A stretch of 64,000 nucleotides of DNA from Streptomyces griseus (GTDB lineage Bacteria; Actinomycetota; Actinomycetes; Streptomycetales; Streptomycetaceae), in NCBI RefSeq assembly GCF_001715295.1, contig NZ_MDKB01000002.1:1634313-1698312 (forward strand), given 5' to 3'. Under the pieces are notes generated by a model that worked only from the letters and a program-made list of their open reading frames with translations, was not told the DNA's origin and ran no database searches. The translations under genes were made by a program, and so were the position numbers. Below are positions 52,037 to 64,000 of the stretch, one piece after another (within the stretch, counting starts at the first letter, position 1; the number at the start of each line of letters is the position of its first letter).

Positions 52037-52404
52037 CGGGTGCCCCCTCCCAGCAGCCGCTCCAGAGCGGCGTCCAGGTCTCGGGCCAGCTGTGCATGAT
52101 CGGCGTCGCCCGATCCGGGCAGCGCTCGTACGACAACAAGGCTACCGGGGGGCAGCTGAGCGAGCCGCTCGCGGACGAGGTGACGAAGCCTTCGCTTCAC
52201 CGCCGTGCGAACGACTGCCCCGCCCACTGCTTTGCTGACGACGAAACCCGCACGCGGCGGGGGAGCACTCTCCCCAGTCACGTGCGGGTCCGTAGCACCG
52301 CTGCGTAGATGTACGACGAGGAGCGGGCGTCCGGCCCGACGCCCTCGGCGTACCGCGGTCGCGAAGTCCTCGCGCCGCCTCAGCCGATTCTCGGTAGGCA
52401 GCAC
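52033..52404 (-). CDS. rnpA: Ribonuclease P protein component
   Basis: A 123-residue basic protein that assists RNase P RNA in tRNA 5' maturation. It opens [20 protein letters not shown], and the RNR-like motif [12 protein letters not shown] (about residues 68-79) is in the central helix. The GTG at 52404 is 18 bp after rpmH. Confidence 0.96.
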   Translation of the reverse strand: MLPTENRLRRREDFATAVRRGRRAGRPLLVVHLRSGATDPHVTGESAPPPRAGFVVSKAVGGAVVRTAVKRRLRHLVRERLAQLPPGSLVVVRALPGSGDADHAQLARDLDAALERLLGGGTR

Positions 52405-52422
52405 GTCATGACCTGACGGCGA

Positions 52423-52560
52423 TCAGGCGGAAAGGTTGGCGCGACCCTTGCCACGGCGGTTCGCGAGAATCGCGCGGCCGGCACGGGTACGCATACGCAG
52501 CCGGAAGCCGTGGGTCTTGGCGCGACGACGGTTGTTCGGCTGGAAGGTGCGCTTGCTCAC
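52423..52560 (-). CDS. rpmH: 50S ribosomal protein L34
   Basis: A 45-residue, very basic protein that I translated directly from the minus strand: it begins [20 protein letters not shown] and ends with GKGRANLSA and TGA. This is the invariant L34 sequence pattern. It starts with GTG at 52560 and heads the rpmH-rnpA-yidD-yidC-khpB unit. It is divergent from dnaA, as in nearly all bacteria. Confidence 0.97.
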   Translation of the reverse strand: MSKRTFQPNNRRRAKTHGFRLRMRTRAGRAILANRRGKGRANLSA

Positions 52561-52792
52561 TCGGGGGCTCCAGAAATGATTCGTGTGTTGGCGGGACATC
52601 GCCTGGCTGTCACCGTGCGCCCACGAGGAACTCGCGTAAACGCCTTAGTGCACCGCTTCACAATCACAGATCGTGATCTTTGCCCATCGGAGGCAGGCGG
52701 CAGCAGCCATCGACAACTCGACCTGGCCACGGTACGCGCGGCCGCGCCGTCCGGTCAAACCAGCTCCGCGGCACCCCCTGCTGTACACAGCC

Positions 52793-52801
52793 TGTGGACA
52801 A
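52793..52801 (-). promoter_or_regulatory. DnaA box in the dnaA promoter region
   Basis: TGTGGACAA is the perfect Streptomyces DnaA box TTGTCCACA on the minus strand. It lies 141 bp upstream of the dnaA start in the 381-bp rpmH-dnaA gap, and fits autoregulation of dnaA. I see no gene in this gap. Confidence 0.85.
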
Positions 52802-52941
52802 CGACTTGAACCGTGCGGGTCGGCCTGACTACCGTGGCTGAACTCCGGTTCCTTTCCTTCCCCCCTGCCGGGCCTCACCCGACCCGACCCATCCCGTCCC
52901 GAGAACCACACATTCGTGGGACATGCGAGAGAGCGTGCCTT

Positions 52942-54726
52942 GTGGCTGATGTACCTGCCGATCTTGCCGCAGTGTGGCCACGCGTGCTGGACCAACTCCT
53001 CGGAGAGGGTCAGCAGGGCATCGAGCCGAAGGACAAGCAGTGGATCGAGCGCTGTCAGCCGCTGGCCCTCGTCGCCGACACCGCCCTGCTGGCCGTCCCC
53101 AACGAGTGGGGGAAGCGGGTCCTGGAAGGCAGGCTCGCGCCGCTCATCAGTGAGACGCTGACCCGTGAGTGCGGGCGCCCCATCCGGATCGCGATCACGG
53201 TCGACGATTCCGCGGGCGAGCCTCCGGCCCCGCCGGCACCCCCCATGCACCCGTCGCACCAGGGCCAGCAGTCCCACCGGTACCAGGGGTCGCAGAGGGA
53301 CGAGCCTCTCCACAACGACGGGTACGACGGGTACGGCCACCGGCCGGCCGACGACGGCATGCCGACGGCCCGCCCGGCCTACCCCGACTACCAGCAGCAG
53401 CGGCCGGAACCCGGTGCGTGGCCCCGCGCCCAGGAAGATCTCTGGCAGCCCCGGCACGGCGGGTACCAGGACCGTGACCCGTACGCGAGCGCGCGCCCGC
53501 AGCAGCCGCAGCACGACTACCGGACGCAGCCGCCCGAACACCAGGGGTACGAGCCCCAACGGGACGGGCGGGACGGGCGGGACCGGCACGAACTGCAGGA
53601 GCAGCAGCCGCACCGCCAGGGCGGCACCGGCAGACCCGGAGGCGGCGGCCCCATGGGGACGAACTCCGCGCCGCCGCCGGGGACCACCGAGCCGCACGCC
53701 CGGCTGAATCCGAAGTACCTCTTCGACACCTTCGTCATCGGCGCGTCCAACCGCTTCGCGCACGCCGCGGCCGTCGCGGTCGCCGAGGCGCCGGCCAAGG
53801 CCTACAACCCCCTCTTCATCTACGGGGAGTCGGGGCTCGGCAAGACCCACCTGCTCCACGCCATCGGGCACTACGCCCGCAGCCTCTACCCGGGCACCCG
53901 GGTGCGGTACGTGAGTTCGGAGGAGTTCACCAACGAGTTCATCAACTCGATCCGCGACGGCAAGGGCGACACCTTCCGCAAGCGGTACCGCGACGTGGAC
54001 ATCCTGCTGGTCGACGACATCCAGTTCCTGGCGAGCAAGGAGTCGACGCAGGAGGAGTTCTTCCACACCTTCAACACGCTCCACAACGCCAACAAGCAGA
54101 TCGTTCTCTCCTCGGACCGGCCGCCCAAGCAGCTCGTGACACTCGAGGACCGGCTGCGCAACCGCTTCGAGTGGGGCCTCACCACCGACGTGCAGCCGCC
54201 GGAACTGGAGACGCGCATCGCGATCCTCCGTAAGAAGGCGGTACAGGAGCAGCTCAACGCCCCGCCGGAGGTACTCGAGTTCATCGCCTCGCGCATCTCA
54301 CGCAACATCCGTGAGCTGGAGGGCGCGCTCATCCGGGTTACCGCCTTCGCGAGCCTCAACCGGCAGCCGGTCGACCTCGGACTGACCGAGATCGTGCTCA
54401 AGGACCTGATCCCCGGCGGTGAGGACACCGCTCCCGAGATCACCGCGCCGGCCATCATGGCGGCGACCGCGGACTACTTCGGACTGACCGTGGAGGATCT
54501 CTGCGGCTCCTCCCGCAGCCGCGTCCTGGTGACGGCGCGCCAGATCGCGATGTACCTCTGCCGCGAGCTGACGGACCTCTCCCTGCCGAAGATCGGCGCG
54601 CAGTTCGGCGGCCGCGACCACACCACCGTGATGCACGCCGACCGGAAGATCCGCGCGCTGATGGCGGAGCGGCGCTCCATCTACAACCAGGTCACCGAAC
54701 TCACGAACCGCATCAAGAACGGCTGA
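52942..54726 (+). CDS. dnaA: Replication initiator DnaA
   Basis: A 594-residue initiator ATPase. Domain I is at the N-terminus ([20 protein letters not shown], 1-100), followed by a long Gln/Pro/Arg/Gly-rich domain II (about 100-250) that is typical of Streptomyces; the length is somewhat shorter than the 656 residues I recall for S. coelicolor. Domain III has Walker A GESGLGKT (295-302) and Walker [11 protein letters not shown] (354-363). Domain IV ends with the DnaA-box-reading motif [13 protein letters not shown] (557-569). The GTG at 52942 is the conserved start. It lies between rpmH and oriC, followed by a T-tailed terminator. Confidence 0.98.
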   Translation: MADVPADLAAVWPRVLDQLLGEGQQGIEPKDKQWIERCQPLALVADTALLAVPNEWGKRVLEGRLAPLISETLTRECGRPIRIAITVDDSAGEPPAPPAPPMHPSHQGQQSHRYQGSQRDEPLHNDGYDGYGHRPADDGMPTARPAYPDYQQQRPEPGAWPRAQEDLWQPRHGGYQDRDPYASARPQQPQHDYRTQPPEHQGYEPQRDGRDGRDRHELQEQQPHRQGGTGRPGGGGPMGTNSAPPPGTTEPHARLNPKYLFDTFVIGASNRFAHAAAVAVAEAPAKAYNPLFIYGESGLGKTHLLHAIGHYARSLYPGTRVRYVSSEEFTNEFINSIRDGKGDTFRKRYRDVDILLVDDIQFLASKESTQEEFFHTFNTLHNANKQIVLSSDRPPKQLVTLEDRLRNRFEWGLTTDVQPPELETRIAILRKKAVQEQLNAPPEVLEFIASRISRNIRELEGALIRVTAFASLNRQPVDLGLTEIVLKDLIPGGEDTAPEITAPAIMAATADYFGLTVEDLCGSSRSRVLVTARQIAMYLCRELTDLSLPKIGAQFGGRDHTTVMHADRKIRALMAERRSIYNQVTELTNRIKNG

Positions 54727-54907
54727 CAGGCCCGCACGTCCAGGGCCCGCGTGCGGAGCTTGTGCCCGGGGACTGTGCCCGGGGGCTCTCCGGGGCCTGT
54801 TCCCCGGTCGCAGGCCCGGCACGGCCGACGACCGGCGGAGGAACGGCCGAGCGGCCGGCCGGGGGCCTCCGGCGGAGTGGACCGGCACGACCCGAAAAAG
54901 CGCGCCC

Positions 54908-54946
54908 AGCGCCCCGCGAGGACCGAGCGAGTCCTCCCGGGGCGCT
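54908..54946 (+). terminator. dnaA terminator
   Basis: Arms 54908-54923 and 54931-54946 pair over 14 of 16 positions with a 7-nt loop, and the right arm runs into TTTT. It is the most classic rho-independent shape in the window, about 180 bp past the dnaA stop. Confidence 0.82.
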
Positions 54947-54982
54947 TTTCGTCGTCCGGACAACCGCTGAGGACCGTCCTGA

Positions 54983-55115
54983 GCCGCCTCCCTCGGGCCG
55001 CCCCCGACCGGTTGCGACCGGGGGCGGCCCGGGGGCCTCCACCAGAAGTCCGGACTCCGGTCCGAGGGAGGCGGCCGCCGCAGGCACGAGCCTCCGGAGG
55101 AGCTTCGGAGGCTCG
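54983..55115. repeat. Nested inverted repeats in the left arm of the dnaA-dnaN gap
   Basis: Outer arms GCCGCCTCCCTCGG (54983-54996) and CCGAGGGAGGCGGC (55062-55075) enclose an inner perfect stem of 13 bp (54994-55006 and 55019-55031). A third stem CGAGCCTCCG (55087-55096) with CGGAGGCTCG (55106-55115) follows. The stretch is extremely GC-rich, in contrast with the adjacent DnaA-box region. Confidence 0.75.
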
Positions 55116-55201
55116 CGACAACGCACTGAGCACCTCTCCGAGCCCACCGCGCAGTCTCCCGAGGCGGCCCCGCTGTTCGAATAGACGCCGCGGATCGGCC
55201 C

Positions 55202-55764
55202 TTCTCCACAGAGAGGGCCGGAATCTGGCGTCCACAGCCTGGGGACTGAGAAGTTGTCCAGATTGCATCCACAGGGCCGGCTGTCGATACTCCATCAGGC
55301 CAGGTCACATGGGTGGGGATTTGTGGTCAACGGTGATCCACAGGCTGTGGACAGATTATTCGTCCACAGGACTCGGATGATGTTGTCCACCGCCCGCCCA
55401 CAGGCGGGTCCGCGTTGTCCCCAGCTTCTCCACACCCCTGTCCACTGTTCGGCAACCCGACACCGCCTTTCACCGCCGGGAGTGAAAGGCGTCACACCAA
55501 GATGCCGGATTGGGCTGTGGGGAACGTGGGTAAAGCTGGGGACAGCCCTGGGGAGAAGTCACCCCCACCTGTGCATCGGGTGTGCAGAACTTTCGCGTGT
55601 CCACAGAAGCGCCTGGTTGTCCACCGGTGCCACCCACAGGGTCGGTGGACAAAAAACCGGCGCTGACCTGGGAAAACGACGTTATCCACGGTTTCCACAG
55701 GGCCTACTACTACTACCACTCAGAGTTAGCCAGGAATCCGCTTCGAAGTGGGGCCTGTGCACAA
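55202..55764. other. Chromosomal replication origin oriC
   Basis: The dnaA-dnaN gap contains at least fifteen matches (7 of 9 or better) to the DnaA box TTGTCCACA on both strands. Clear ones: TTCTCCACA 55202, TTGTCCAGA 55254, GCATCCACA 55265, TGATCCACA 55334, TGTGGACAG 55346, TCGTCCACA 55360, TTGTCCACC 55383, TTGTCCCCA 55415, TTCTCCACA 55426, TGTGGGGAA 55516, GTGTCCACA 55597, TTGTCCACC 55617, GGTGGACAA 55644, TTATCCACG 55682 and TGTGCACAA 55756 (first base given). The spread over about 560 bp and the box density match the Streptomyces type of origin. No long AT-rich tract is seen; the most AT-rich short parts are near 55350-55362 and 55650-55740. Confidence 0.95.
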
Positions 55765-55938
55765 CTCGAGCCGCGAGCTCCGCGGACCTCTCGACGCGAC
55801 TTGACCCCGAGCAGCAACGAGTGTCGGTGCCGTACGTCAGACTGGACCCCGGCGGCCACCCCAGCCCGACGGCAGGGAGCCCCCGACCAGACGACGAAGG
55901 CCAGCAGGGCGAGCGAGCAACAGCAGGAGGCGGTTCCG

Positions 55939-57069
55939 GTGAAGATCCGGGTGGAGCGCGATGTACTCGCGGAGGCGGTGGCCTGGGTGGCCCGCAGCCT
56001 CCCGGCCCGTCCGCCGGCGCCCGTGCTCGCGGGCCTTCTGCTGAAGGCGGAGGACGGCGCCCTCAGCTTCTCTAGCTTCGACTACGAGGTGTCGGCCAAG
56101 GTCTCCGTGGACGCGGAGATCGAGGAGGACGGCACGGTGCTGGTCTCCGGCCGGCTGCTCGCGGACATCTGCCGCGCCCTCCCGAACCGGCCGGTGGAGA
56201 TCTCCACCGACGGTGTACGGGCCACCGTGGTCTGCGGCTCCTCACGGTTCACCCTTCACACACTGCCTGTGGAGGAGTACCCGGCACTGCCCCAGATGCC
56301 CACCGCGACGGGCACCGTCCCCGGTGAGGTCTTCGCCTCCGCGGCCGCACAGGTCGCCATCGCCGCCGGCCGTGACGACACCCTGCCCGTCCTCACCGGT
56401 GTCCGCATCGAGATCGAGGGCGACACGGTCACCCTCGCGTCCACCGACCGCTACCGCTTCGCGGTCCGCGAGTTCCTGTGGAAGCCGGAGAACCCGGACG
56501 CCTCCGCCGTGGCCCTGGTGCCCGCCAAGACGCTCCTGGACACCGCCAAGGCGCTCACCAGCGGTGACACGGTCACCCTCGCTCTGTCCGGCTCCGGCGC
56601 CGGCGAGGGTCTCATCGGCTTCGAGGGTGCCGGCCGGCGTACGACCACGCGGCTGCTCGAGGGCGACCTGCCCAAGTACCGCACCCTGTTCCCCACCGAG
56701 TTCAACTCGGTGGCGGTCATCGAGACCGCGCCGTTCGTCGAGGCCGTGAAGCGCGTGGCCCTCGTCGCCGAGCGCAACACCCCGGTGCGGCTCAGCTTCG
56801 AGCAGGGCGTGCTCATCCTGGAGGCAGGTTCCAGCGACGACGCACAGGCTGTGGAGCGGGTGGACGCCGTGCTCGAGGGCGACGACATCTCGATCGCCTT
56901 CAACCCGACGTTCCTGCTGGACGGTCTCAGCGCGATCGACTCCCCGGTCGCCCAGCTGTCCTTCACGACATCGACGAAGCCGGCCCTGCTCAGTGGCCGC
57001 CCGGCCGTCGACGCCGAGGCGGACGACGCGTACAAGTACCTGATCATGCCGGTCCGCCTCTCCGGCTGA
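55939..57069 (+). CDS. dnaN: DNA polymerase III beta sliding clamp
   Basis: A 376-residue clamp with the three repeated clamp domains (about 1-120, 125-250, 252-376). Clear family blocks are RDDTLPVLTGVRIEIEGDTV, STDRYRFAVREF and the C-terminal YKYLIMPVRLSG, which forms part of the partner-binding pocket. The GTG at 55939 has CAGGAGG 8 nt upstream; the open frame extending into oriC is not used. It is transcribed away from the origin. Confidence 0.97.
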   Translation: MKIRVERDVLAEAVAWVARSLPARPPAPVLAGLLLKAEDGALSFSSFDYEVSAKVSVDAEIEEDGTVLVSGRLLADICRALPNRPVEISTDGVRATVVCGSSRFTLHTLPVEEYPALPQMPTATGTVPGEVFASAAAQVAIAAGRDDTLPVLTGVRIEIEGDTVTLASTDRYRFAVREFLWKPENPDASAVALVPAKTLLDTAKALTSGDTVTLALSGSGAGEGLIGFEGAGRRTTTRLLEGDLPKYRTLFPTEFNSVAVIETAPFVEAVKRVALVAERNTPVRLSFEQGVLILEAGSSDDAQAVERVDAVLEGDDISIAFNPTFLLDGLSAIDSPVAQLSFTTSTKPALLSGRPAVDAEADDAYKYLIMPVRLSG

Positions 57070-57101
57070 CCCGGCGTTCGTTCCTCCTATGCGGCAGTCG
57101 C

Positions 57102-57135
57102 CGGCGGGCCCGTTCAGCGCGGAGCAGGCCCGCCG
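57102..57135 (+). terminator. Possible dnaN terminator
   Basis: A 9-bp stem (57102-57110 and 57127-57135, CGGCGGGCC/GGCCCGCCG) with a 16-nt loop lies between dnaN and gnd. The large loop makes it a weak call. Confidence 0.4.
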
Positions 57136-57202
57136 CCCTGCCCCCGGCCGGGCGTAGGCTCGGACCTGGGTACGAATCGGCACAACGCTTAAGGAATCTC
57201 TG

Positions 57203-58081
57203 ATGGAGCTCGGTCTCGTCGGCCTCGGCAAGATGGGCGGGAACATGCGCGAGCGCATCCGCCGCGCAGGCCACACCGTCATCGGTTACGACCGCAACCC
57301 GGACGTCGCCGATGTCCACAGCCTCGAAGAACTCGTGGGCGCGCTCGAGGGCCCGCGAGTCGTGTGGGTGATGGTCCCCGCCGGTGCCGCGACCCAGTCC
57401 ACCATCGACGAGCTGGCCGAGCTGCTCTCCCCGGGCGACGTCGTCGTGGACGGCGGGAACTCCCGCTGGACCGACGACGAGAAGCACGCCGTCGAGCTGG
57501 GCATCAAGGGCATCGGATTCGTCGACTGCGGCGTGTCCGGCGGTGTCTGGGGCCTGGAGAACGGCTACGCGCTGATGTACGGCGGCGACGCCGAGAGCGT
57601 GGCGAAGGTCCAGCCGGTCTTCGACGCGCTCAAGCCCGAGGGCGACTTCGGCTCCGTGCACGCGGGCAAGGTCGGTGCCGGCCACTTCGCCAAGATGGTC
57701 CACAACGGCATCGAGTACGCCATGATGCAGGCCTACGCCGAGGGCTGGGAGCTCCTGGAGAAGGTCGACTCCGTCACGGACGTGCGCGAGGTCTTCCGCT
57801 CCTGGCAGGAGGGCACGGTCATCCGGTCCTGGCTGCTCGACCTCGCGGTCAACGCGCTGGACGACGACGAGCACCTCGACCAGCTCCGCGGATACGCCGC
57901 GGACTCCGGCGAGGGCCGGTGGACGGTGGAGGCCGCCATCGACAACGCGGTACCGCTGCCGGCGATCACCGCCTCCCTCTTCGCCCGATTCGCCTCGCGG
58001 CAGGACGACTCGCCGCAGATGAAGATGATCGCCGCGCTGCGCAACCAGTTCGGCGGGCACGCGGTCGAGAACAAGAAGTAG
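57203..58081 (+). CDS. gnd: 6-phosphogluconate dehydrogenase (short form)
   Basis: A 292-residue decarboxylating dehydrogenase of the pentose phosphate pathway. The dinucleotide motif [16 protein letters not shown] (residues 4-19) and substrate-binding [20 protein letters not shown] and [18 protein letters not shown] are present, with the catalytic Lys in HFAKMVHNG. The short form lacks the C-terminal tail of the long enzymes and is often NAD-preferring; the residue after the second beta strand (GYDRNP) has Asp, which favours NAD, an inference. It lies between dnaN and recF, as in other Streptomyces. Confidence 0.93.
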   Translation: MELGLVGLGKMGGNMRERIRRAGHTVIGYDRNPDVADVHSLEELVGALEGPRVVWVMVPAGAATQSTIDELAELLSPGDVVVDGGNSRWTDDEKHAVELGIKGIGFVDCGVSGGVWGLENGYALMYGGDAESVAKVQPVFDALKPEGDFGSVHAGKVGAGHFAKMVHNGIEYAMMQAYAEGWELLEKVDSVTDVREVFRSWQEGTVIRSWLLDLAVNALDDDEHLDQLRGYAADSGEGRWTVEAAIDNAVPLPAITASLFARFASRQDDSPQMKMIAALRNQFGGHAVENKK

Positions 58082-58133
58082 TACGCACCACAGCGTCACC
58101 CAGCAGAGCACGCAGTCGGGAAGGTCGGCGACC

Positions 58134-59264
58134 ATGCACGTCACGCATCTCTCGCTGGCCGACTTCCGCTCGTACGCCCGGGCCGAGGTACCCCTCGACC
58201 CGGGCGTCACCGTGTTCGTGGGGGCCAACGGCCAGGGCAAGACCAACCTCGTCGAGGCCGTCGGATACCTCGCGACCCTCGGCAGCCACCGGGTGTCGTC
58301 CGACGCGCCCCTGGTGCGGATGGGCGCCGAGCGAGCCGTCGTACGGGCCGCGGTCACCCAGGGCGAACGTGCGCAGCTGATCGAGCTGGAGCTCAACCCG
58401 GGCCGTGCCAACCGGGCCCGGATCAACAGGTCGTCTCAGGTCAGACCCCGTGACGTCCTGGGCATCGTGCGGACGGTGCTGTTCGCCCCTGAGGACCTGT
58501 CCCTGGTGAAGGGCGATCCGGGCGAGCGGCGGCGTTTCCTCGACGAACTGATCACCGCGCGCTCCCCCCGCATGGCAGGCGTCCGGTCCGATTACGAACG
58601 CGTGCTGAAGCAGCGCAACACCCTGCTGAAGTCCGCGGCGATGGCCCGCCGGCACGGCGGCCGGTCGATGGACCTGTCCACGCTGGACGTGTGGGACCAG
58701 CACCTGGGCCGGGTCGGGGCGGAACTCCTCGCGCAGCGTCTCGACCTGATCGCCACCCTGCAGCCGCTGGCCGACAAGGCCTACGCGGACGTCGCCCCTG
58801 GCGGTGGTCCGGTGTCGCTGGAGTACCGGAGTTCGGTCGGTGCGGGGGTGGAGCACGCCCGCACCCGCGAGGAGCTCTACGAGCAGGTCATGACGGCGCT
58901 CGTGGAGGCCCGCAAGCAGGAGATCGAGCGGGGCGTGACGCTGGTCGGCCCGCACCGTGACGATCTGGTGCTCGGCCTGCGGGGCATGCCGGCCAAGGGG
59001 TACGCGAGTCACGGCGAGTCCTGGTCGTACGCCTTGGCGCTGCGGCTGGCCTCGTACGACCTGCTGCGCGGCGAGGGCAACGAGCCGGTGCTCGTCCTGG
59101 ACGACGTGTTCGCCGAGCTGGACGCGCGCCGACGTGAGCGGCTGGCCGAGCTGGTGGCGCCGGCCGAGCAGGTGCTGGTGACCGCCGCGGTCGACGACGA
59201 CGTCCCGGGCGTCCTGGCGGGTGCTCGGTACGCGGTCTCCGAAGGCGCGGTGGAACGGCTGTGA
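58134..59264 (+). CDS. recF: DNA replication and repair protein RecF
   Basis: A 376-residue SMC-like ATPase that helps load RecA at gaps. Walker A is GANGQGKT (30-37), the signature motif is in [20 protein letters not shown], and Walker B is [15 protein letters not shown]. The ATG at 58134 gives [20 protein letters not shown], the usual RecF start. The stop overlaps the dciA start by 4 bp (GTGA). Confidence 0.97.
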   Translation: MHVTHLSLADFRSYARAEVPLDPGVTVFVGANGQGKTNLVEAVGYLATLGSHRVSSDAPLVRMGAERAVVRAAVTQGERAQLIELELNPGRANRARINRSSQVRPRDVLGIVRTVLFAPEDLSLVKGDPGERRRFLDELITARSPRMAGVRSDYERVLKQRNTLLKSAAMARRHGGRSMDLSTLDVWDQHLGRVGAELLAQRLDLIATLQPLADKAYADVAPGGGPVSLEYRSSVGAGVEHARTREELYEQVMTALVEARKQEIERGVTLVGPHRDDLVLGLRGMPAKGYASHGESWSYALALRLASYDLLRGEGNEPVLVLDDVFAELDARRRERLAELVAPAEQVLVTAAVDDDVPGVLAGARYAVSEGAVERL

Positions 59265-59851
59265 GCGGACCGGACGAGGGACAGCGGGCCCTGCCCGGTC
59301 CCGCCGGACCCGGGGCGGGACCCGGCCCGGGGGCGAAGCAGCCCGAGGTCTCCGGCGTCGATCTGGCCCGGGTGGCGCTGCGTGCGGCGAAGGAACAGGC
59401 CCGTGCGCGGGGCGCGGCGGCACAGCAGAAGAGACAGGCCCGGCGGGGCGGCGGACTGCGCTCGGGCGCCCGGTCCGACGGCCGTGATCCGCTGCCCCTC
59501 GGCTCGGCGATCAACCGGCTGATCACCGAGCGCGGCTGGGAGACCCCGGCGGCGGTGGGCGGCGTGATGGGCCGGTGGCCGCAGATCGTGGGGGACGACC
59601 TGGCCAAGCACTGTGTGCCCCTGCGTTACGACGAGGACCCCGATCAGCGCGTCCTGACGGTGCAGTGCGACTCGACGGCGTGGGCGACGCAGCTGCGTCT
59701 GCTGGCTCCGCAGCTGGTGGCCCGGCTGAACGCGGACCTGGGCCAGGGAACCGTGCGGATGATCAAGGTGAACGGCCCGGGTGGACCGCAGCAGAGATTC
59801 GGTCCCCTGCGGGCGCCGGGAAGCAGGGGACCCGGAGACACCTACGGCTGA
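59261..59851 (+). CDS. dciA: DUF721 protein, DciA-like helicase loader
   Basis: A 196-residue protein with a DUF721 domain (about residues 75-165: [57 protein letters not shown]). The first 75 residues are disordered and basic. DciA proteins interact with DnaB in bacteria that lack DnaC or DnaI, which fits an actinobacterium. The GTG overlaps the recF stop, so the two are coupled. The 452-bp gap after it (59852-60303) holds the gyrB promoter; a TAGACT at 60192-60197 is a possible -10 element and I see no gene. Confidence 0.92.
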   Translation: MSGPDEGQRALPGPAGPGAGPGPGAKQPEVSGVDLARVALRAAKEQARARGAAAQQKRQARRGGGLRSGARSDGRDPLPLGSAINRLITERGWETPAAVGGVMGRWPQIVGDDLAKHCVPLRYDEDPDQRVLTVQCDSTAWATQLRLLAPQLVARLNADLGQGTVRMIKVNGPGGPQQRFGPLRAPGSRGPGDTYG

Positions 59852-60084
59852 GGAAGCGGGCTCGCCGCGGTCTCGCCGGACCGGGTGCCGGTGCCTCCTC
59901 CCGGCCCTCCGGCATCGCCGCGCAGTGACGTCCTGGGAGTTCTGTCCCGTTCTGTCCTGGTCGGGTGACCACTCGGACGTTCCCTTTTGTATTACTCTGT
60001 CCGCTTTTGTCCCGGGCGGGTGTGATGAGGCGTCCCTCACCGTAGCCGGAGGTTGACAGCTCGAAGCGCTCAATGCCCGCGTGA

Positions 60085-62349
<2,265 letters not shown>

Positions 62350-62395
62350 GCCGGCCGCGCAAGCACGCCGCAGCTCGAAAGGACTTTGACCAGAA

Positions 62396-64000
62396 ATGGC
62401 CGACGAGAACACCCCTGTGATGCCCGAACAGGAGCCCACCGTCCCGGGCGTGGGCATGCGTGTCGAGCCCGTGGGGCTCGAGACGGAGATGCAGCGCTCC
62501 TACCTCGACTACGCGATGTCCGTGATCGTCTCGCGTGCGCTGCCCGACGTACGGGACGGCCTCAAGCCCGTCCACCGCCGGGTGCTGTACGCGATGTACG
62601 ACGGCGGCTACCGGCCCGAGAAGGGCTTCTACAAGTGCGCCCGCGTCGTCGGCGACGTCATGGGTACGTACCACCCGCACGGCGACTCCTCGATCTACGA
62701 CGCGCTCGTGCGACTGGCGCAGCACTGGTCGATGCGCATGCCGCTGGTGGACTCCAACGGCAACTTCGGTTCCCCGGGCAACGACCCGGCCGCGGCGATG
62801 CGGTACACCGAGTGCAAGATGATGCCGCTGTCCATGGAGATGGTCCGGGACATCGACGAGGAGACCGTCGACTTCCAGGACAACTACGACGGCCGCAACC
62901 AGGAGCCGACGGTCCTGCCGGCCCGGTTCCCGAACCTGCTGGTCAACGGCTCGGCGGGCATCGCGGTCGGTATGGCGACGAACATCCCGCCGCACAACCT
63001 GCGCGAGGTCGCCGCCGGTGCGCAGTGGTACCTCGAGCACCCGGAGGCCTCGCACGAGGAGCTCCTGGACGCCCTGATCGAGCGGATCAAGGGCCCGGAC
63101 TTCCCGACGGGCGCCCTGGTCGTGGGCCGCAAGGGCATCGAGGAGGCGTACCGCACGGGCCGTGGCTCGATCACGATGCGCGCGGTCGTCGCGGTGGAGG
63201 AGATCCAGAACAGGCAGTGCCTGGTCGTCACGGAGCTTCCGTACCAGACCAACCCCGACAACCTCGCGCAGAAGATCGCCGACCTGGTGAAGGACGGCAA
63301 GATCGGCGGGATCGCGGACGTGCGGGACGAGACGTCCTCGCGCACCGGTCAGCGTCTGGTCGTCGTGCTGAAGCGTGACGCCGTCGCCAAGGTCGTGCTG
63401 AACAACCTGTACAAGCACACCGATCTGCAGACGAACTTCGGCGCGAACATGCTGGCGCTCGTCGACGGCGTGCCGCGCACCCTGTCGATCGACGCGTTCA
63501 TCCGCCACTGGGTGACGCACCAGATCGAGGTCATCGTCCGGCGTACGCGGTTCCGGCTGCGCAAGGCCGAGGAGCGGGCGCACATCCTGCGCGGCCTGCT
63601 CAAGGCCCTGGACGCGATCGAGGAGGTCATCGCCCTCATCCGCCGCAGCAACACGGTGGAGATCGCGCGGGAGGGCCTGATGGGCCTTCTGGAGATCGAC
63701 GAGATCCAGGCGAACGCGATTCTGGAGATGCAGCTGCGCCGGCTCGCCGCGCTGGAGCACCAGAAGATCACCGCGGAGCACGACGAACTCCAGGCCAAGA
63801 TCAACGAGTACAACGCGATCCTGGCCTCTCCGGAGCTGCAGCGGAAGATCGTGAGCGAGGAACTCGCGGCGCTCGTGGACAAGTTCGGCGACGACCGGCG
63901 TTCCAAGCTGGTGCCCTTCGACGGCGACATGTCCATCGAGGACCTGATCGCCGAGGAGGACATCGTCGTCACGATCTCCCGCGGCGGCTACGTGAAGCGC
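62396..64000 (+). CDS. gyrA: DNA gyrase subunit A, 3' end cut by window
   Basis: I translated this from the ATG at 62396; it runs open for 535 codons to the window end. The breakage-reunion domain has MRYTECKMM, with catalytic Tyr137. The quinolone-resistance region reads [10 protein letters not shown] (93-102), with Ser98 and Asp102 at the positions of E. coli Ser83 and Asp87, so it looks wild type. [20 protein letters not shown] and a long coiled-coil neck follow, and the beta-pinwheel begins at the window end ([14 protein letters not shown]). An AAAGGAC lies upstream as ribosome binding site. Confidence 0.98.
   Translation, partial: MADENTPVMPEQEPTVPGVGMRVEPVGLETEMQRSYLDYAMSVIVSRALPDVRDGLKPVHRRVLYAMYDGGYRPEKGFYKCARVVGDVMGTYHPHGDSSIYDALVRLAQHWSMRMPLVDSNGNFGSPGNDPAAAMRYTECKMMPLSMEMVRDIDEETVDFQDNYDGRNQEPTVLPARFPNLLVNGSAGIAVGMATNIPPHNLREVAAGAQWYLEHPEASHEELLDALIERIKGPDFPTGALVVGRKGIEEAYRTGRGSITMRAVVAVEEIQNRQCLVVTELPYQTNPDNLAQKIADLVKDGKIGGIADVRDETSSRTGQRLVVVLKRDAVAKVVLNNLYKHTDLQTNFGANMLALVDGVPRTLSIDAFIRHWVTHQIEVIVRRTRFRLRKAEERAHILRGLLKALDAIEEVIALIRRSNTVEIAREGLMGLLEIDEIQANAILEMQLRRLAALEHQKITAEHDELQAKINEYNAILASPELQRKIVSEELAALVDKFGDDRRSKLVPFDGDMSIEDLIAEEDIVVTISRGGYVKR

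Noticed and set aside
62396..63000. A quinolone-resistance mutation in gyrA
   Set aside because: The key positions read [10 protein letters not shown] with Ser98 and Asp102, the usual sensitive form in actinobacteria.

Overview
The window is chromosomal DNA from a high-GC actinobacterium, almost certainly a Streptomyces. Supporting this are the roughly 70% GC content and frequent GTG starts. It also has SsgA/SsgR sporulation genes, a DnaA with a very long linker, an oriC packed with boxes close to TTGTCCACA, and ten perfect copies of the Streptomyces parS site GTTTCACGTGAAAC. Gene order matches what I recall of the S. coelicolor oriC region (thiC-ssgA-ssgR at the left, gyrB-gyrA at the right).

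Left part (1-17.3 kb), mixed metabolism and accessory genes: a truncated membrane protein, a DUF805 protein, thiC under a TPP riboswitch, a YibE/F membrane protein, ssgA with its activator gene ssgR, small membrane and cupin genes, a PLP-dependent gamma-lyase-like enzyme, a Nudix protein, a divergent MFS/MarR pair, a GNAT, an AlkZ-like winged-helix protein and a serine beta-lactamase-like hydrolase. At 15.4-17.1 kb lies a pocket with an unrecognised gene and a SUKH (SMI1/KNR4) immunity-type gene.

Middle part (17.3-33.7 kb): dnaB, with a DnaA-box cluster in its upstream gap and a divergent MATE transporter, then the rpsF-ssb-rpsR-rplI operon. Cell-wall genes follow (femX, an alanine-racemase-like gene, a GT87-type membrane glycosyltransferase, a bifunctional penicillin-binding protein), then a PadR regulator with a clear palindromic operator upstream of inositol-phosphate synthase, and an MFS transporter.

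Right part (33.8-64 kb), the conserved actinobacterial origin block: CCA-adding enzyme, DUF6049 protein, murJ, a membrane pseudokinase, sigM-rsmA, trxB-trxA behind a SigR-type promoter, a GNAT, parB-parA, rsmG, khpB(jag)-yidC-yidD-rnpA-rpmH, then dnaA, oriC, dnaN, gnd, recF, dciA, gyrB and gyrA (cut by the window end). Transcription is largely leftward left of dnaA from rpmH to parB, and rightward from dnaA onward, which fits bidirectional replication from oriC.

Most of the window is well-known core biology. The items most worth a second look are the parS sites merged with terminator-like hairpins or placed inside rsmA and parA coding sequence, the DnaA-box cluster upstream of dnaB, the strongly structured GC-rich arm between the dnaA terminator and the oriC boxes, the split MurJ/pseudokinase pair, and the small accessory pocket. 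I did not find a clearly novel multi-gene defence or biosynthetic system.
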